Shown: in pieces, positions 11,960 to 63,196 of the stretch
Numbering within the stretch: the stretch's first letter is position 1
Layout: the number at the start of each line of letters is the position of its first letter
Source: Membranipora membranacea
Taxonomy: Eukaryota; Bryozoa; Gymnolaemata; Cheilostomatida; Membraniporidae
Direction of reading: 5' to 3'
Assembly (NCBI GenBank): GCA_914767715.1
Contig: OU612068.1
Coordinates: 11,100,001-11,164,000, forward strand
Length of the DNA: 64,000 nucleotides
The notes under the pieces: model-generated
Seen by the model: only the letters and a program-made list of their open reading frames with translations
The model's database searches: none
What the model was told of the DNA's origin: nothing
Program-made: the position numbers and the translations under genes

Positions 11960-12035
11960 AATGTGAAGGAAGTTCAGCAGTATGTCACAACTGACATTCC
12001 AGGTAGCGCACATAGAAAAGTCCAATTGTTGCTCC
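11960..12035 (+). pseudogene. Plus-strand LINE fragment, inverted relative to its neighbour
   Basis: The sequence from GTGAAGGAAGTTCAGCAG through AGAAAAGTCCAATTGTTGCTC is an inverted copy of the sequence now split by the gypsy insertion (12780-12857 joined to 21265-21300). Translated on the plus strand it gives QLTFQVAHIEK, matching QLIFQAVHIEK of the minus-strand copy. It is therefore a second, short, oppositely oriented fragment of the same LINE family. Confidence 0.75.
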
Positions 12036-12179
12036 CTCTAACTCCTTGGATTTTTACCTTGAGTCTTCTTCGTCTCTAACGCCAACTTTGAAATCAGGAC
12101 TTAAGAAACATTTTGCCATTAATCGGTTAATCGGTCCGGGTCAATATCAAGGTCAAGCAAATGAACAGCTAGTACTTAG

Positions 12180-12857
12180 GTTGCACCCAATGGATAAAGC
12201 AACGGGCTAGCGGAAGTGGTTAGCACATTCCTTCGAATGAAACCAAGCATAGCGTTAGCTTTGGTCACTACATTAGAGACAATATGGTCATTCCAGGTTA
12301 GCTTGGAGTCAACTGTTGCCCCCTAGTATTTTATAGAGTCTGTACTTGTGATGTTGGTTGAATGTAGTTGGTAAGTGTTGTTTGATGGGTTGCGTTTTCG
12401 ACTAAAGAGGATATGTTGGCATTTTCCTGGGTGGAATTCCATGTCCCACCCAGGCCTCTTCCCATTTCTCGAGACTTAGCAGATCGTCTTGCATTGTTTG
12501 GTGGTTGGCAGAGCTGTTATAGATGATCGTGTCATCTGCAAACAGTCTGACACAGGATTTTATGTTGTCTGGTAGATCGTTGATGTAAAACAGGAACAAG
12601 CAGGGCCCAAGGACTGAGCCTTGGGGCACCCCGGAGGTAACAGCTGCTTCAGATGATTCCTCTCCGTCTACGACTACCTTCTGGACACGGTTAGTTAGAA
12701 AGTCGTCAATCCATGCTATTATTTGGAATGAGACTCCTAGGTTTGACAGTTTGATGAGAAGTTTTTGGTGATTTACCTTATCGAAGGCTTTACTGATAGA
12801 GCAACAATTGCCTTGGCTTTTTTCTATGTGTACAGCCTGGAATATCAGTTGTGACAT
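12180..12857 (-). pseudogene. LINE reverse transcriptase remnant, interrupted by the gypsy element
   Basis: On the minus strand an open frame from about 12857 to 12402 encodes reverse transcriptase motifs: SKAFDKVNHQKLL, SGVPQGSVLGPCLFLFYIND and the catalytic FADD (near 12536). The RT thumb region (HPGKCQ-like, then a segment like KANAMLGFIRRN) continues in another frame to about 12190. The motif style differs from the LINE at 810-3060. The RT is split at its 5' side by the gypsy insertion; the other side resumes at 21265. Coding capacity is incomplete and frameshifted. Confidence 0.85.
12853..12857. repeat. Target-site duplication GACAT, left copy
   Basis: GACAT directly precedes the left LTR, and an identical GACAT at 21260-21264 directly follows the right LTR. 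A 5-bp duplication is normal for Ty3/gypsy integrases. It proves that both LTRs belong to a single insertion event. Confidence 0.95.
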
Positions 12858-13871
12858 TGTGGTACGGGAAATCTCGAAAGGGTGGAACACCTGGCCGTTA
12901 CCTGGCTAGGGTTTGGTTCTCAGGCTAACGGTATCTAGCTAACCAAACTCACCATGAATGAGCCGAGAGAGGATAACTCCTGGGTAGAGAATTCCTGGAT
13001 AGCTATCTTCAGCCTAGAGAGGGTCGTACTGGTGGCAAAGCCAACCTAGCAGAGCTGTTTCCTGAGGGTCGTACTGGTGGCAAAGCCAACCTAGCAGAGC
13101 TGTTTACTGAGGGTCGTACTGGTGGCAAAGCCAACCTAGCAGAGCTGTTTACTGAGGGTCGTACTGGTGGCAAAGCCAACCTAGCAGAGCTGTTTACTGA
13201 GGGTCGTACTGGTGGCAAAGCCAACCTAGCAGAGCTGTTTACTGAGGGTCGTACTGGTGGCAAAGCCAACCTAGCAGAGCTGGTGTCTCGAGTAGCTTAC
13301 AAGCGGAGCTTGTAGCGGGTGCATTTATATCTGATAGTATACGTTGCGAAGCGGGATGTACCCTGACCTTGCCCTCTGAGCAGATTGAGCGGGACGCACC
13401 CGGAACCTGGACTGTGTAGCCTTAGCTATATGAGGTGTATTGACTATATATTCAGACCGGACACTGAAGCGCACTTGCTGGGAGTAATATTGGAAATGCG
13501 ATAGACTGTCTGTGATAATACTGTAAGACGGTGCAGCCGTCTTAATATTGAGTTCCATGTCGATAATTGCTAAGATTAAATGTGTATAGAATATATATTT
13601 ATGATGTCCGTGAGATTGCTTCTGCAATAAATATATATATGTTGAAGCCGTCTACATGATATTGATAATATAATATGTTCCAGTTTAAATCAGGGTAGAT
13701 AACCCTTTTCACATCAGAATGACTCTGTTTGACTTTGAATATTCTATATTTAGAATATTCAAAATTAGTAGGCATGATACATCCATTATAATAGCAGACA
13801 GTAAGAGTTGTCCCCTCAATAATGCGTGTTACTGGGCTCGCTACATTATTTATAGCCTCAAAACTACCTCA
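12858..13871 (-). repeat. 3' LTR of the gypsy element
   Basis: This 1014-bp repeat is identical to 20246-21259 except for two substitutions. It contains a 45-bp tandem repeat block (13019-13281), an imperfect 21-bp palindrome around 13526-13546 and AT-rich sequence with AATAAATA near 13626. Confidence 0.96.
13019..13281 (-). repeat. 45-bp tandem repeat inside the 3' LTR (about six copies)
   Basis: The unit begins GAGGGTCGTACTGGTGGC and repeats at exact 45-bp spacing with almost no divergence. Because 45 is a multiple of three, the minus strand reads as a repeating 15-residue peptide (ALPPVRPSVNSSARL register) for 86 codons without a stop. No ATG starts it, so coding is doubtful. An identical block lies in the other LTR at 20407-20669. 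Confidence 0.9.
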
Positions 13872-14176
13872 GTTGCCTCAATATAAAATTATGTGTGAAA
13901 CACATCATATTTTATTTTAATGCCCAGCAGATAAGAACTTTGGCTATCATAAACTACCAATTCCATTACTGTGGCTCTGTACATGCTGAAGTGAATCCTG
14001 TGGGTCACTGGTCTGGTGGGAATTGATAATAACTAAGGTGAGTAATATTTACTGTGTGTCATGTGTTCAGCAACACATTTGAATGACTGACAGAGAGATA
14101 GATAGTCATAGCCTAATAATCTAAGGATAAATAGCCATGAATGTATAGTAATATATATAGATATGTTCAACTCAGT
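13872..14176 (-). other. Gypsy internal non-coding 3' segment
   Basis: This lies between the end of the integrase frame and the 3' LTR. A polypurine tract is expected next to the LTR, but only the short GAGGC stretch is visible on the minus strand at 13872-13880, so the tract is weak or unusual. Nothing else was recognised. Confidence 0.5.
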
Positions 14177-15073
14177 CTAGTCCATGAAATAATCTTGATA
14201 CCTTGAAGGCAGCCTCCTTTCTCTCCTTCTTCCAACACTTACAGCAGGCCCATCAGGGTGACTAGTATTGTGTGATTGAGAAGTGTTGTTTTGACCTAAG
14301 TCAGGAGGAATGCTATCGTCTGACCCATCAGGCTGTATGATAGGCTTTGGGGACACCATATTGTCGTAAGTATATCTATCTTGGGTTGTAGTTGTAGTCA
14401 TGAAGTCATCACCCAGATCATCTGGATCTAGGATAAGATCATCATCTGATTGGTCCATCCCATGCTGAGACATGAAGTCACCCAGGTCAGGTTCAACTTC
14501 AGTCGGGTTAGGACTATATAATTTCAATCTGCTGTGATGCTCTATCACCTCCTTTCCCTTCTCTGATAGTACATAGGTGTCAAAATCTAGTACTTTAATG
14601 ATAGAGTGAGGTCCACTAAATTTTGTTTCCATCTTGGAGGGATTTATCTTTTTGACCAACACTCTATCACCGACCTTTAGAGGGGTGTGTATCAAGTGGT
14701 CATAACCCTCCATTTGTATGTTTGGGGCCCCCAGACACTTGCTGTAAACATACTTTATCTTTTCATTTAGCTTCCGTACGTAATCTGTTACCGGTATATT
14801 GTCACCTGGAGGACAGAGCACAGCTGGAAGTCTCACCTCTCTGCCTAACATAACCATGTTCGGGGAGAACCCTGTAGCAGAGTGAGGAGTGGCTCTGTAG
14901 GCGGACATTACCGTATCTAGGAGATCATCCCACTCTAGTTGGGTATGCTCCACACAGGTACGTAACTGCGATGTAACCGTCCCAATCACTCGTTCGGCAT
15001 AGGAGTTACCCATTGGGTGATACCTTGCCGAGAATGTTTGTTTACACTGGCCCAGATTGCTCAGCTCTTTCAT
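14177..15073 (-). pseudogene. Gypsy integrase, second part, with C-terminal domain
   Basis: The 298-codon frame carries the last part of the integrase core, including the catalytic Glu in the segment reading GNSYAERVIGTV (about residues 22-33). It then has the GPY/F-type C-terminal module with KFSGPHSIIKV, and an acidic tail ending in a basic segment. It is in the same frame as the 15158-16750 reading frame; a single in-frame stop and about 80 bp of open but start-less sequence separate them. No chromodomain is recognised. Confidence 0.85.
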
Positions 15074-15157
15074 CAGCTCAGAGATGAAGGCGCTGCCACG
15101 GTCCGAATGCAGTACTCGGCTATAGCCAAAATTGGCAAACAGGCCCTTGTATAAACT

Positions 15158-16750
15158 TTAAGCACAGGACTCAGCATCAGGTTGGGCAAGAGGATATGCC
15201 TCTGCCCAACGAGAAAAGTGCTCGACGGCCATTAATATGTATGTATTTTCATTCGTTGTCCGTTGTAGGGGACCAATGAAATCAAGGCTCACCTGATCCA
15301 TAATGGTCCCTACCACTAGATTCCGATGGTTGACACGGTTTCTAGTCAATTTACTCATTTGGCAACTGGTACATGATTTAACAAACAATCTGATATCAGA
15401 CTGCATGTCATGCCAGTAATAATATAATCTGAGCCTTGACTCCGTCCTGTCCATGCCACTGTGATCCATCTCATGGAACGATTTTATCAGCTTTGCCTGG
15501 TAATATTCCGGCACCAAAATTTTATCTTCGTTCTCAGGATGAGTTGTGATCATTAATACACCGTCCTGGAATTTCATTGAGGGCATTTTACCAATATAGA
15601 ATCGAGTAATTCGAGGTAAATGCTTGCAGTTCTTATGTGATATGCTTTTATTCTCTTTTAGACTCTGAATGATAGGCATGAGATGTGGATCTTCAGCTTG
15701 AGCCAGCACTAGTTCATCCGTGGATAGACCAACGGAGAAGTCAACTGACCGGACTGTGAAACCACATTCATCCTCAGGTTCCTCGCTGAGAGGTTGCTGC
15801 GATGCTGAAGGGAGTCGAGATAAAGCATCAGCATTAGAGTGCTGGCGACCTGGTCTATGAATCACATCGAATTTATATGATCCCAGGACCTCCAACCATC
15901 TGGCTAGAATTCCCTGTGGATTCTTGAGATTGTGTAACCATATCAGAGAGTGATGGTCAACCCGACATACAAACTCTGACCCATACAGGTATGTATGGAA
16001 ATGTCTTACGGCAGACACTAGTGCTAGCATTTCCTGTTTAGTCACTGGATATTTCTTTTGACTATCTGAGAGTCTTTTACTAAAGAAAGCAATGGGTTTT
16101 TCATCCCCATCCTTATCAATCTGAGCCAGTACAGCTCCCATAGCTTCACCACTACAGTCAGTGTCCAAAATGAAAGGTATTGTCCAGTCTGGGAATGACA
16201 GAGATGTGAAACTCGCTAAACTGTCCTTTAATGTCTGGAATGCATTTTGGCATTCCTCATTCCACGCAAGTTTCCTTGACTGGTTTTTCTTTTTCAACAG
16301 GTCGAACAGAGGGACAGCAATCTCTGCAAACCTCTCCAAAAACTTCCTGTAATACCCTGTGAGACCAAGGAAACTTCTCAGCTCTTTAATGCAGGTAGGA
16401 GTGGACACTTCCTGAATTGCCTTTACTTTGGCTGGGTCTGTATGAATACCATCCTGATTAACGATATGGCCCAAAAACTCAACTTCCTGTTTGAGTAAAT
16501 GTGTCTTAGACACTTTGATTTTTAGATTGGCTTTTTGCAGCCGCTCTAACATGGTATCCAACCTGGTCAGATGTGTTTCTTCATCTGAACTGAAGACAAT
16601 TATGTCGTCGAGATACACTAGTAGTGATTGCCATTGCAATCCTTGTAACACTTTCTCCATCAACCTTTCGAAGGTGGCTGGAGCACCACACAATCCCATA
16701 CCGAGTACACGCCATGTATAGACTCCGCTTTTGGTGCAAAAAGCTACCAT
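15158..16750 (-). pseudogene. Gypsy pol: reverse transcriptase core, RNase H, integrase N-terminus
   Basis: The 530-codon frame contains the RT active-site segment LVYLDDIIVFS (about residues 45-55), the RT connection, an RNase H domain beginning near PFILDTDCSGEAMGAVL, and the integrase HHCC zinc-binding module (HEMDHSG to CTSCQMSK). It also contains the first catalytic Asp of the integrase core (VSLDFIGP). It ends at a TAA at 15158-15160, after which the same frame continues with normal integrase sequence. The stop therefore interrupts the gene rather than ending it. Confidence 0.9.
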
Positions 16751-16890
16751 TTCCTTAGCGTCAGGGCTTAAGGAGCACTGCCAATAACCAGATAAAAGGT
16801 CAAATGTGCTAAAAAGAGTTGAACCTCTCAGTGCCTCTAGTGAGTCGTCAATACGTGGAAGGGGTTGTGATGGAATATAAGTTGCTTTAT

Positions 16891-18867
16891 TTAGCTTGCG
16901 GTAGTCCTGGACAAACCGACTGGTTCCATCTTTCTTAGTATCAGTAGAACAGGAGCACTATATGGTGACACTGTACGTTCAATGATGCCCTTTTTCAATA
17001 GTTCATCTACATGCTTTTCTATTTCTAGGTTAGCATGATATCCTACTCTATATGGAGGAAGCCTGATTGGTTGGGTGCCAGGTTTGAGCGTGATTTCATG
17101 AGGAACAAGATCACAATAACCCATGTCATATGCATCCTTGGAAAACACATCCTGATATTTGACGAGGAGTTGTCTCATCTTTGACTTACTGTCAACTGAG
17201 ATATATTCAGGTAAGGTGTCGAATAGGGGTTTGACATGGTCTGGCAAGACCGATTCTGAGTCAATGGTGACATCACAATTCTGGATGGTTGTGCCATTCC
17301 AGTCTAGTACCTCAGGTTCATGTATGTCAATAATGTTTCCATCAGTGAGGAAAGCTATTGGGGTGTCTTGGGCAATGTGGATGGCTTCTGCGGTTATGTT
17401 GGCAACTCTGAGTACCAAACACTCTTTCACGTAGCATCTTGATGCAATTAGATTGTACGAATCGACTACTCTGAAGTTTGGCTCTATGAGTCCTCCGCCT
17501 TCTATGGTGGTGTGAGCATACATAGGTATAACTCTTTCTGAGTAGGCCTCAATGGTCACTGACCGAGCTGAGTAGCATGCACACGCTAGCCTGTCACCAC
17601 TACTGTTCACTAGAGGTATAGATTGCTGTAGCATTCTGAGGTTCATTTCATTGAGGTCCAGTACACATCCAAATGCCACCAGAAAATCCATACCAATGAA
17701 ACCATTTTCAGTAATGTCAGCCACCTCAATAAGTCCTAGCAAGTTTTCACTGCCCAACTTGACAATCACCTCATGCTTGCCATAACAATATATAGGACTG
17801 CCAGTTGCAGTTTTACCCGTTGATTTTCCAGGTTCACACTGACCATCTAGGATACCTAGCTTGATAGCATGTACTTTACTCAATATGGAGGTGGTAGCAC
17901 CCGTGTCAAGCAAAAACACAGTTTTGTACCCATTTACCTCCACCGGTACATAAGGTGAGTATAAATCTGATCGACCTATTCTTCTTACATCGATTAATTG
18001 ATCATCAGAAGGATCTGATTGCTGATATGGTAATACTTCTAATAATAAGTTCAGAGTTGTCTCCTCTTTTTCAAGAGGTAAACCTGATGCATATAAATCA
18101 ATCTTATCTGGTATAACATAACCTGGAGATGGACCTGTGTTGCTAGACTCCAATTCAAATTCTGCTAGCTTAGATCCCATTTCACTAACCATAGCAATGG
18201 CCGGTTCAATGTTTACTTTGTCAGACTGAGCGTGCTGCTGAACTACTGGGTTATCCATATCAGGATCCACTAATCGACTACTGGAAGAGTCGTTCATACT
18301 GGGTACATGAAATCTGGTGACCTTTGCAGGACCACTATAAGGCAAAGTGAGTACCTGTATTACTCTTTTAACAATATTAGTAGGTTTCACTGAGGTGACC
18401 TCAAACATATCAGTTTTTGCCACTTCGTAGCCTTTTTGATACAATAACTCTGCGGAAGGTAATTCACTCTTATCTGGTATAACATAACCTGGAGATGGAC
18501 CTGTGTTGCTAGACTCCAATTCTAATTCTGCTAGCTTAGATCCCATCTCACTAACCATAGCAATGGCCGGTTCAATGTTTACCTTTTTAGACTGAGCTCT
18601 CTGCTGAGATACTGAAGTACCAAGACCATGATCAACTAATCGAGTCTTTGAAGTATCATGTATACTAGGAATACAGAACTGTGTGACCTTTGCTGGTTCA
18701 CTATATGGCAAGGTGAGTACCTGTATAACTCTTCTAACAATATAAGCAGGTTTCAGAGAGGTGACCTCAGACATATCAGTCTTTGTCACATCATAGCCAT
18801 GTTGATACAATAATTCCTTTGTTGGCTTTTCAGACAGTTTATGTTTCTGAGTCCCATTCCCTATCAC
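16891..18867 (-). pseudogene. Gypsy pol N-terminus: duplicated leader, aspartic protease, start of RT
   Basis: The 658-codon frame opens with two nearly identical 122-residue units (18100-18816). A retropepsin follows with the catalytic LLDTGATTSILS (about residues 317-328) and a second motif with GFIGMDFL. The frame then enters the RT domain (SPYSAPVLLI) and is lost to a single-base frameshift near 16940; the RT continues in the frame of 16750-15158. Its start overlaps the gag stop by a few bases in a different frame, so expression would need frameshifting or re-initiation. The first codon in this frame after the gag stop region is GTG, not ATG. Confidence 0.88.
18100..18816 (-). repeat. 366-bp in-frame tandem duplication in pol leader
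   Basis: Two units of 122 codons start ELLYQHGYDV at 18816 and ELLYQKGYEV at 18450, and each ends near GYVIPDK. Parts are almost identical at DNA level, for example around 18114-18190 against 18480-18556, while other parts differ. The duplicated segment lies between gag and protease, where gypsy elements usually have only a short linker. Confidence 0.9.
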
Positions 18868-19841
18868 TGCCTGATTGATTGCCCGGGAATGGGCAACCCG
18901 TTTCCCTGGCGGTCACACTTGTTATCAAAGTGGGGGCCTCCACAGTGTCGACAAGGCTGACACACATATGGCATATGAGCCGCACCACAGTGTTTACACG
19001 GTCGTGTTATTCTTGGTTGAGTACCAGCGGTTGGGATAGTAGGTGATACATTCTTTTGCTCTATTGTAGACAGTGCCACAACTGGCGAGGATCTAGGAGG
19101 CTGAGATATTTGACTCTGATTACGCCTGAAGGGCGAGTCATGACCGTACCATACATCATGGATGGCAGCTCTCTGTACGGCCTCCTCAAGAGTTTTCGGG
19201 CACTCCCGATTCAGCTCATATTTGATATGGACACTGGGCAAGGAGCGAATGAAATTACTGATGGTAATTTTCTCCCTTGTAAATTTGTCACAGTCATGAT
19301 AGACAACTTCTACCATCTTCCTTATGTCATTGGCTAGGTCGGAGATAGACTCATGCTGCCCCTTTTTCCGGCTATCTAGCAACACTGTATATTTTTGCAC
19401 CAATAAATGGTTACCATATCTGTTCTCTAATTTTTCAAATACTGTCCTGGAATCTGAGACCTGCTCATAGAGGATACACTCTTTAGCAGCACCAATTAGG
19501 CACTGTTTAAGCCATAGAGTGATGATCTTCTCATCCTCCCAGCCGTTTAGCTCCACACATTCAGCAAACAACAGTTTGAATACGGTGAGATCACCAGAAC
19601 CATCAAACTTAGGCAAGTCGCCAAGTGGTTTACAAGCTCTGGCTCTTCTTGGCAGGTCAACAACTGGAATTTCACATGGCCGTCTCCTAGGAGCAGGCAC
19701 AGGACGCTGACTTGCAGAACTAGGTGCAAGAGTCTGATAAACGGTGTCAGGCTCTCTATGTATAGGCGATGACTGATGCTGATGGTCAGCACTAGCTAAC
19801 CCATATACTATGGATGACAGGTCAGTCATCCGTCTATCCAT
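18864..19841 (-). CDS. Gypsy gag with two zinc knuckles
   Basis: The 325-codon frame begins with ATG at 19839-19841. A capsid-like helical region contains GDLPKFDGSGDLTVFKLLF and WLKQCLIGAAKECI, typical of retrotransposon gag. The C-terminus has two cysteine-histidine knuckles, CKHCGAAHMPYVC and CRHCGGPHFDNKC, both spaced CX2CX3HX4C rather than the usual CX2CX4HX4C. The product would package element RNA. Its N-terminal part appears to continue in another frame upstream (19834-20241), with a probable one-base shift near 19850. Confidence 0.85.
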   Translation of the reverse strand: MDRRMTDLSSIVYGLASADHQHQSSPIHREPDTVYQTLAPSSASQRPVPAPRRRPCEIPVVDLPRRARACKPLGDLPKFDGSGDLTVFKLLFAECVELNGWEDEKIITLWLKQCLIGAAKECILYEQVSDSRTVFEKLENRYGNHLLVQKYTVLLDSRKKGQHESISDLANDIRKMVEVVYHDCDKFTREKITISNFIRSLPSVHIKYELNRECPKTLEEAVQRAAIHDVWYGHDSPFRRNQSQISQPPRSSPVVALSTIEQKNVSPTIPTAGTQPRITRPCKHCGAAHMPYVCQPCRHCGGPHFDNKCDRQGNGLPIPGQSIRQ

Positions 19842-20241
19842 GTATTCCTTTTGTATGTGCCTTATTTCTTTCCATGGCCGCCATCATCTCGCCATGATTC
19901 CGCTCAATGGAAGCTGATAAATTGGCTGACAGGTCCGTCAAACTGACAGTAGTGGATTGTTCGAATAAGCGACCTGGCTGAGGGCGGGTATCGTTAGCAC
20001 CTTGCCTCTGCCCAGCAAGCTTATGACTAGGTATCTGAACCTGTTCAGTTCTTTCCAGAGCTGAGGCAAGCCAAGCGGGCTGCGATCTTCTAGTAGTCTG
20101 GGTTCTTGGCCGTGCTGACTGGCCTTGAGCAACTGGTCGATCTGTATTTGATGCCATTGTTTGTTTGCTTTTAGATTTTGCTGAGTCCGCACCAACGATA
20201 ACCTCCGTACCTTTGTAATTAGGCCCACCCGAGGACGCCAA
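19834..20241 (-). pseudogene. Probable gag N-terminal segment in a shifted frame
   Basis: The 135-codon open frame directly follows the 5' LTR and the primer binding site. It is rich in Ser, Gln and Arg and ends with the repeat-like MMAAMERNK near 19870. It lacks an ATG at its first codon (TTG), and its last codons overlap the start of the 325-codon gag frame. I read it as the beginning of gag separated by a frameshift. A non-coding leader is the alternative. Confidence 0.5.
20224..20240 (-). promoter_or_regulatory. Candidate primer binding site of the gypsy element
   Basis: Five bases inside the 5' LTR the minus strand reads TGGCGTCCTCGGGTGGG. The plus strand here reads CCCACCCGAGGACGCCA, which looks like a tRNA 3' end with terminal CCA, discriminator G and an acceptor strand. 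The tRNA is not identified; a serine tRNA would fit the G discriminator. Confidence 0.6.
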
Positions 20242-20245
20242 AGGC

Positions 20246-21259
20246 TGTGGTACGGGAAATCTCGAAAGGGTGGAACACCTGGCCGTTACCTGGCTAGGGT
20301 TTGGTTCTCAGGCTAACGGTATCTAGCTAACCAAACTCACCATGAATGAGCCGAGAGAGGATAACTCCTGGGTAGAGAATTCCTGGATAGCTATCTTCAG
20401 CCTAGAGAGGGTCGTACTGGTGGCAAAGCCAACCTAGCAGAGCTGTTTCCTGAGGGTCGTACTGGTGGCAAAGCCAACCTAGCAGAGCTGTTTACTGAGG
20501 GTCGTACTGGTGGCAAAGCCAACCTAGCAGAGCTGTTTACTGAGGGTCGTACTGGTGGCAAAGCCAACCTAGCAGAGCTGTTTACTGAGGGTCGTACTGG
20601 TGGCAAAGCCAACCTAGCAGAGCTGTTTACTGAGGGTCGTACTGGTGGCAAAGCCAACCTAGCAGAGCTGGTGTCTCGAGTAGCTTACAAGCGGAGCTTG
20701 TAGCGGGTGCATTTATATCTGATAGTATACGTTGCGAAGCGGGATGTACCCTGACCTTGCCCTCTGAGCAGATTGAGCGGGACGCACCCGGAACCTGGAC
20801 TGTGTAGCCTTAGCTATATGAGGTGTATTGACTATATATTCAGACCGGACACTGAAACGCACTTGCTGGGAGTAATATTGGAAATGCGATAGACTGTCTG
20901 TGATAATACTGTAAGACGGTGCAGCCGTCTTAATATTGAGTTCCATGTCGATAATTGCTAAGATTAAATGTGTATAGAATATATATTTATGATGTCCGTG
21001 AGATTGCTTCTGCAATAAATATATATATGTTGAAGCCGTCTACATGATATTGATAATATAATATGTTCCAGTTTAAATCAGGGTAGATAACCCTTTTCAC
21101 ATCAGAATGACTCTGTTTGACTTTGAATATTCTATATTTAGAATATTCAAAATTAGTAGGCATGATACATCCATTATAATAGCAGACAGCAAGAGTTGTC
21201 CCCTCAATAATGCGTGTTACTGGGCTCGCTACATTATTTATAGCCTCAAAACTACCTCA
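20246..21259 (-). repeat. 5' LTR of the gypsy element
   Basis: This is the mate of 12858-13871 at a constant offset of 7388 bp, with two substitutions and no gaps. It should contain the element promoter on the minus strand. The 45-bp tandem block lies at 20407-20669. Confidence 0.96.
20407..20669 (-). repeat. 45-bp tandem repeat inside the 5' LTR
   Basis: Identical in length and sequence to 13019-13281, about six copies at 45-bp spacing. Its upstream position within the transcribed or promoter part of the LTR suggests a possible enhancer role, which is inference. Confidence 0.9.
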
Positions 21260-21997
21260 GACATACTGCTGAACTTCCTTCACATTTTTTAAATTTTTGA
21301 ACCAAGGAGTTGTTTGAACAAGACGAGAAAATGTGTCTCATTTTTTTCTGTGGTCAGGGTGCAATTGGCCGAACGAAATAACCATGCCAAATCAAAGCAA
21401 TGAATTGACTGAGTCACAAAATAAAATGCACATCATCAGCCAACCTTACCACTAGACACAAAATGATGTATAACAAGTGAATGAGATGGATTTGACCAAA
21501 ATTAACCTCAGCTCAGGATATCATTCTTCTACACATATCTTTGCCCCTAAATGCAATGGAAAAACATTTCGGGAGGAATACTCAGAAAACATACAATATA
21601 TTGTTGGTACGCCACAGACAGCAGGTCACTGACAGTTGATTTGATGAGTTGCAGCATCAAATCAACTGTCAGTGACCTGCTGCTGTGGGTACACTTTGAC
21701 TTTTCTTACTAAGAACACTATATTTTTTCTTTTTTTATAAACTGTAAACTGCAAAATAACCACTATTCTTCATTATACCGGAAATGTGATTTTATGATAA
21801 GGTCACAATAAACTGGGTTCCGGTTTTATCAAGGTTTGAAGGCTACAATTTACTATTCTGCAGAATACACCTTGACCCAATAAAACCACAACTTCATTCA
21901 CAAAATCATTCTGCTTGTTTTGCAATGTGGTAGCAAGTGCTTGTAATCCTGTCATGAATACCTCATTTATAATATAGAGGACACTGGGATACCCGAG
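21260..21997. other. Sequence between the gypsy element and the neurofibromin start
   Basis: It begins with the right GACAT duplication and about 35 bp that continue the LINE interrupted by the gypsy element. It then holds the near-perfect hairpin at 21607-21692 and the presumed promoter and 5' UTR of NF1. No TATA box or obvious initiator was recognised. Confidence 0.55.
21607..21692. repeat. Near-perfect inverted repeat (40/38-nt arms, 8-nt loop)
   Basis: The left arm 21607-21646 begins GTACGCCACAGACAGCAGG. The right arm 21655-21692 is its reverse complement with one mismatch and a small indel. The loop is AGTTGCAG. It lies about 300 bp upstream of the NF1 start codon. It could be a miRNA-like hairpin, a fold-back transposon relic or a cruciform. 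No target duplication is evident. Confidence 0.85.
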
Positions 21998-63135
<41,138 letters not shown>

Positions 63136-63190
63136 TATTAAATCAACACGATGGTTAAGAAAAAGTTATCGATCTAAAGGCTGAGTTTTA

Positions 63191-63196
63191 AATAAA
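63191..63196 (+). terminator. NF1: Polyadenylation signal of NF1
   Basis: AATAAA, repeated as overlapping AATAAATAAATAAAT, lies 56 bp after the NF1 stop codon. A short 3' UTR would result if this is used. Confidence 0.6.

Larger units (their letters stand above)
12858..21259 (-). mobile_element. Full-length Ty3/gypsy LTR retrotransposon
   Basis: The element is 8402 bp with 1014-bp LTRs beginning TG and ending CA, flanked by GACAT duplications. In minus-strand order it holds the 5' LTR (20246-21259), a candidate primer binding site, gag with two zinc knuckles, protease, reverse transcriptase, RNase H, integrase and the 3' LTR (12858-13871). RT before integrase defines the Ty3/gypsy order. The two LTRs differ at only two positions (13469 against 20857, and 13802 against 21190) with no indel, so insertion was recent. 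The genes nonetheless contain a probable gag frameshift, an RT frameshift near 16940 and an in-frame stop in integrase at 15158, so this copy is not autonomous as read. No env-like gene is seen. Confidence 0.96.

Noticed and set aside
13325-13627. 100-codon minus-strand frame inside the LTR, duplicated at 20713-21015
   Set aside because: Its duplication only reflects LTR identity. No protein family is recognised and it overlaps expected promoter and UTR sequence.
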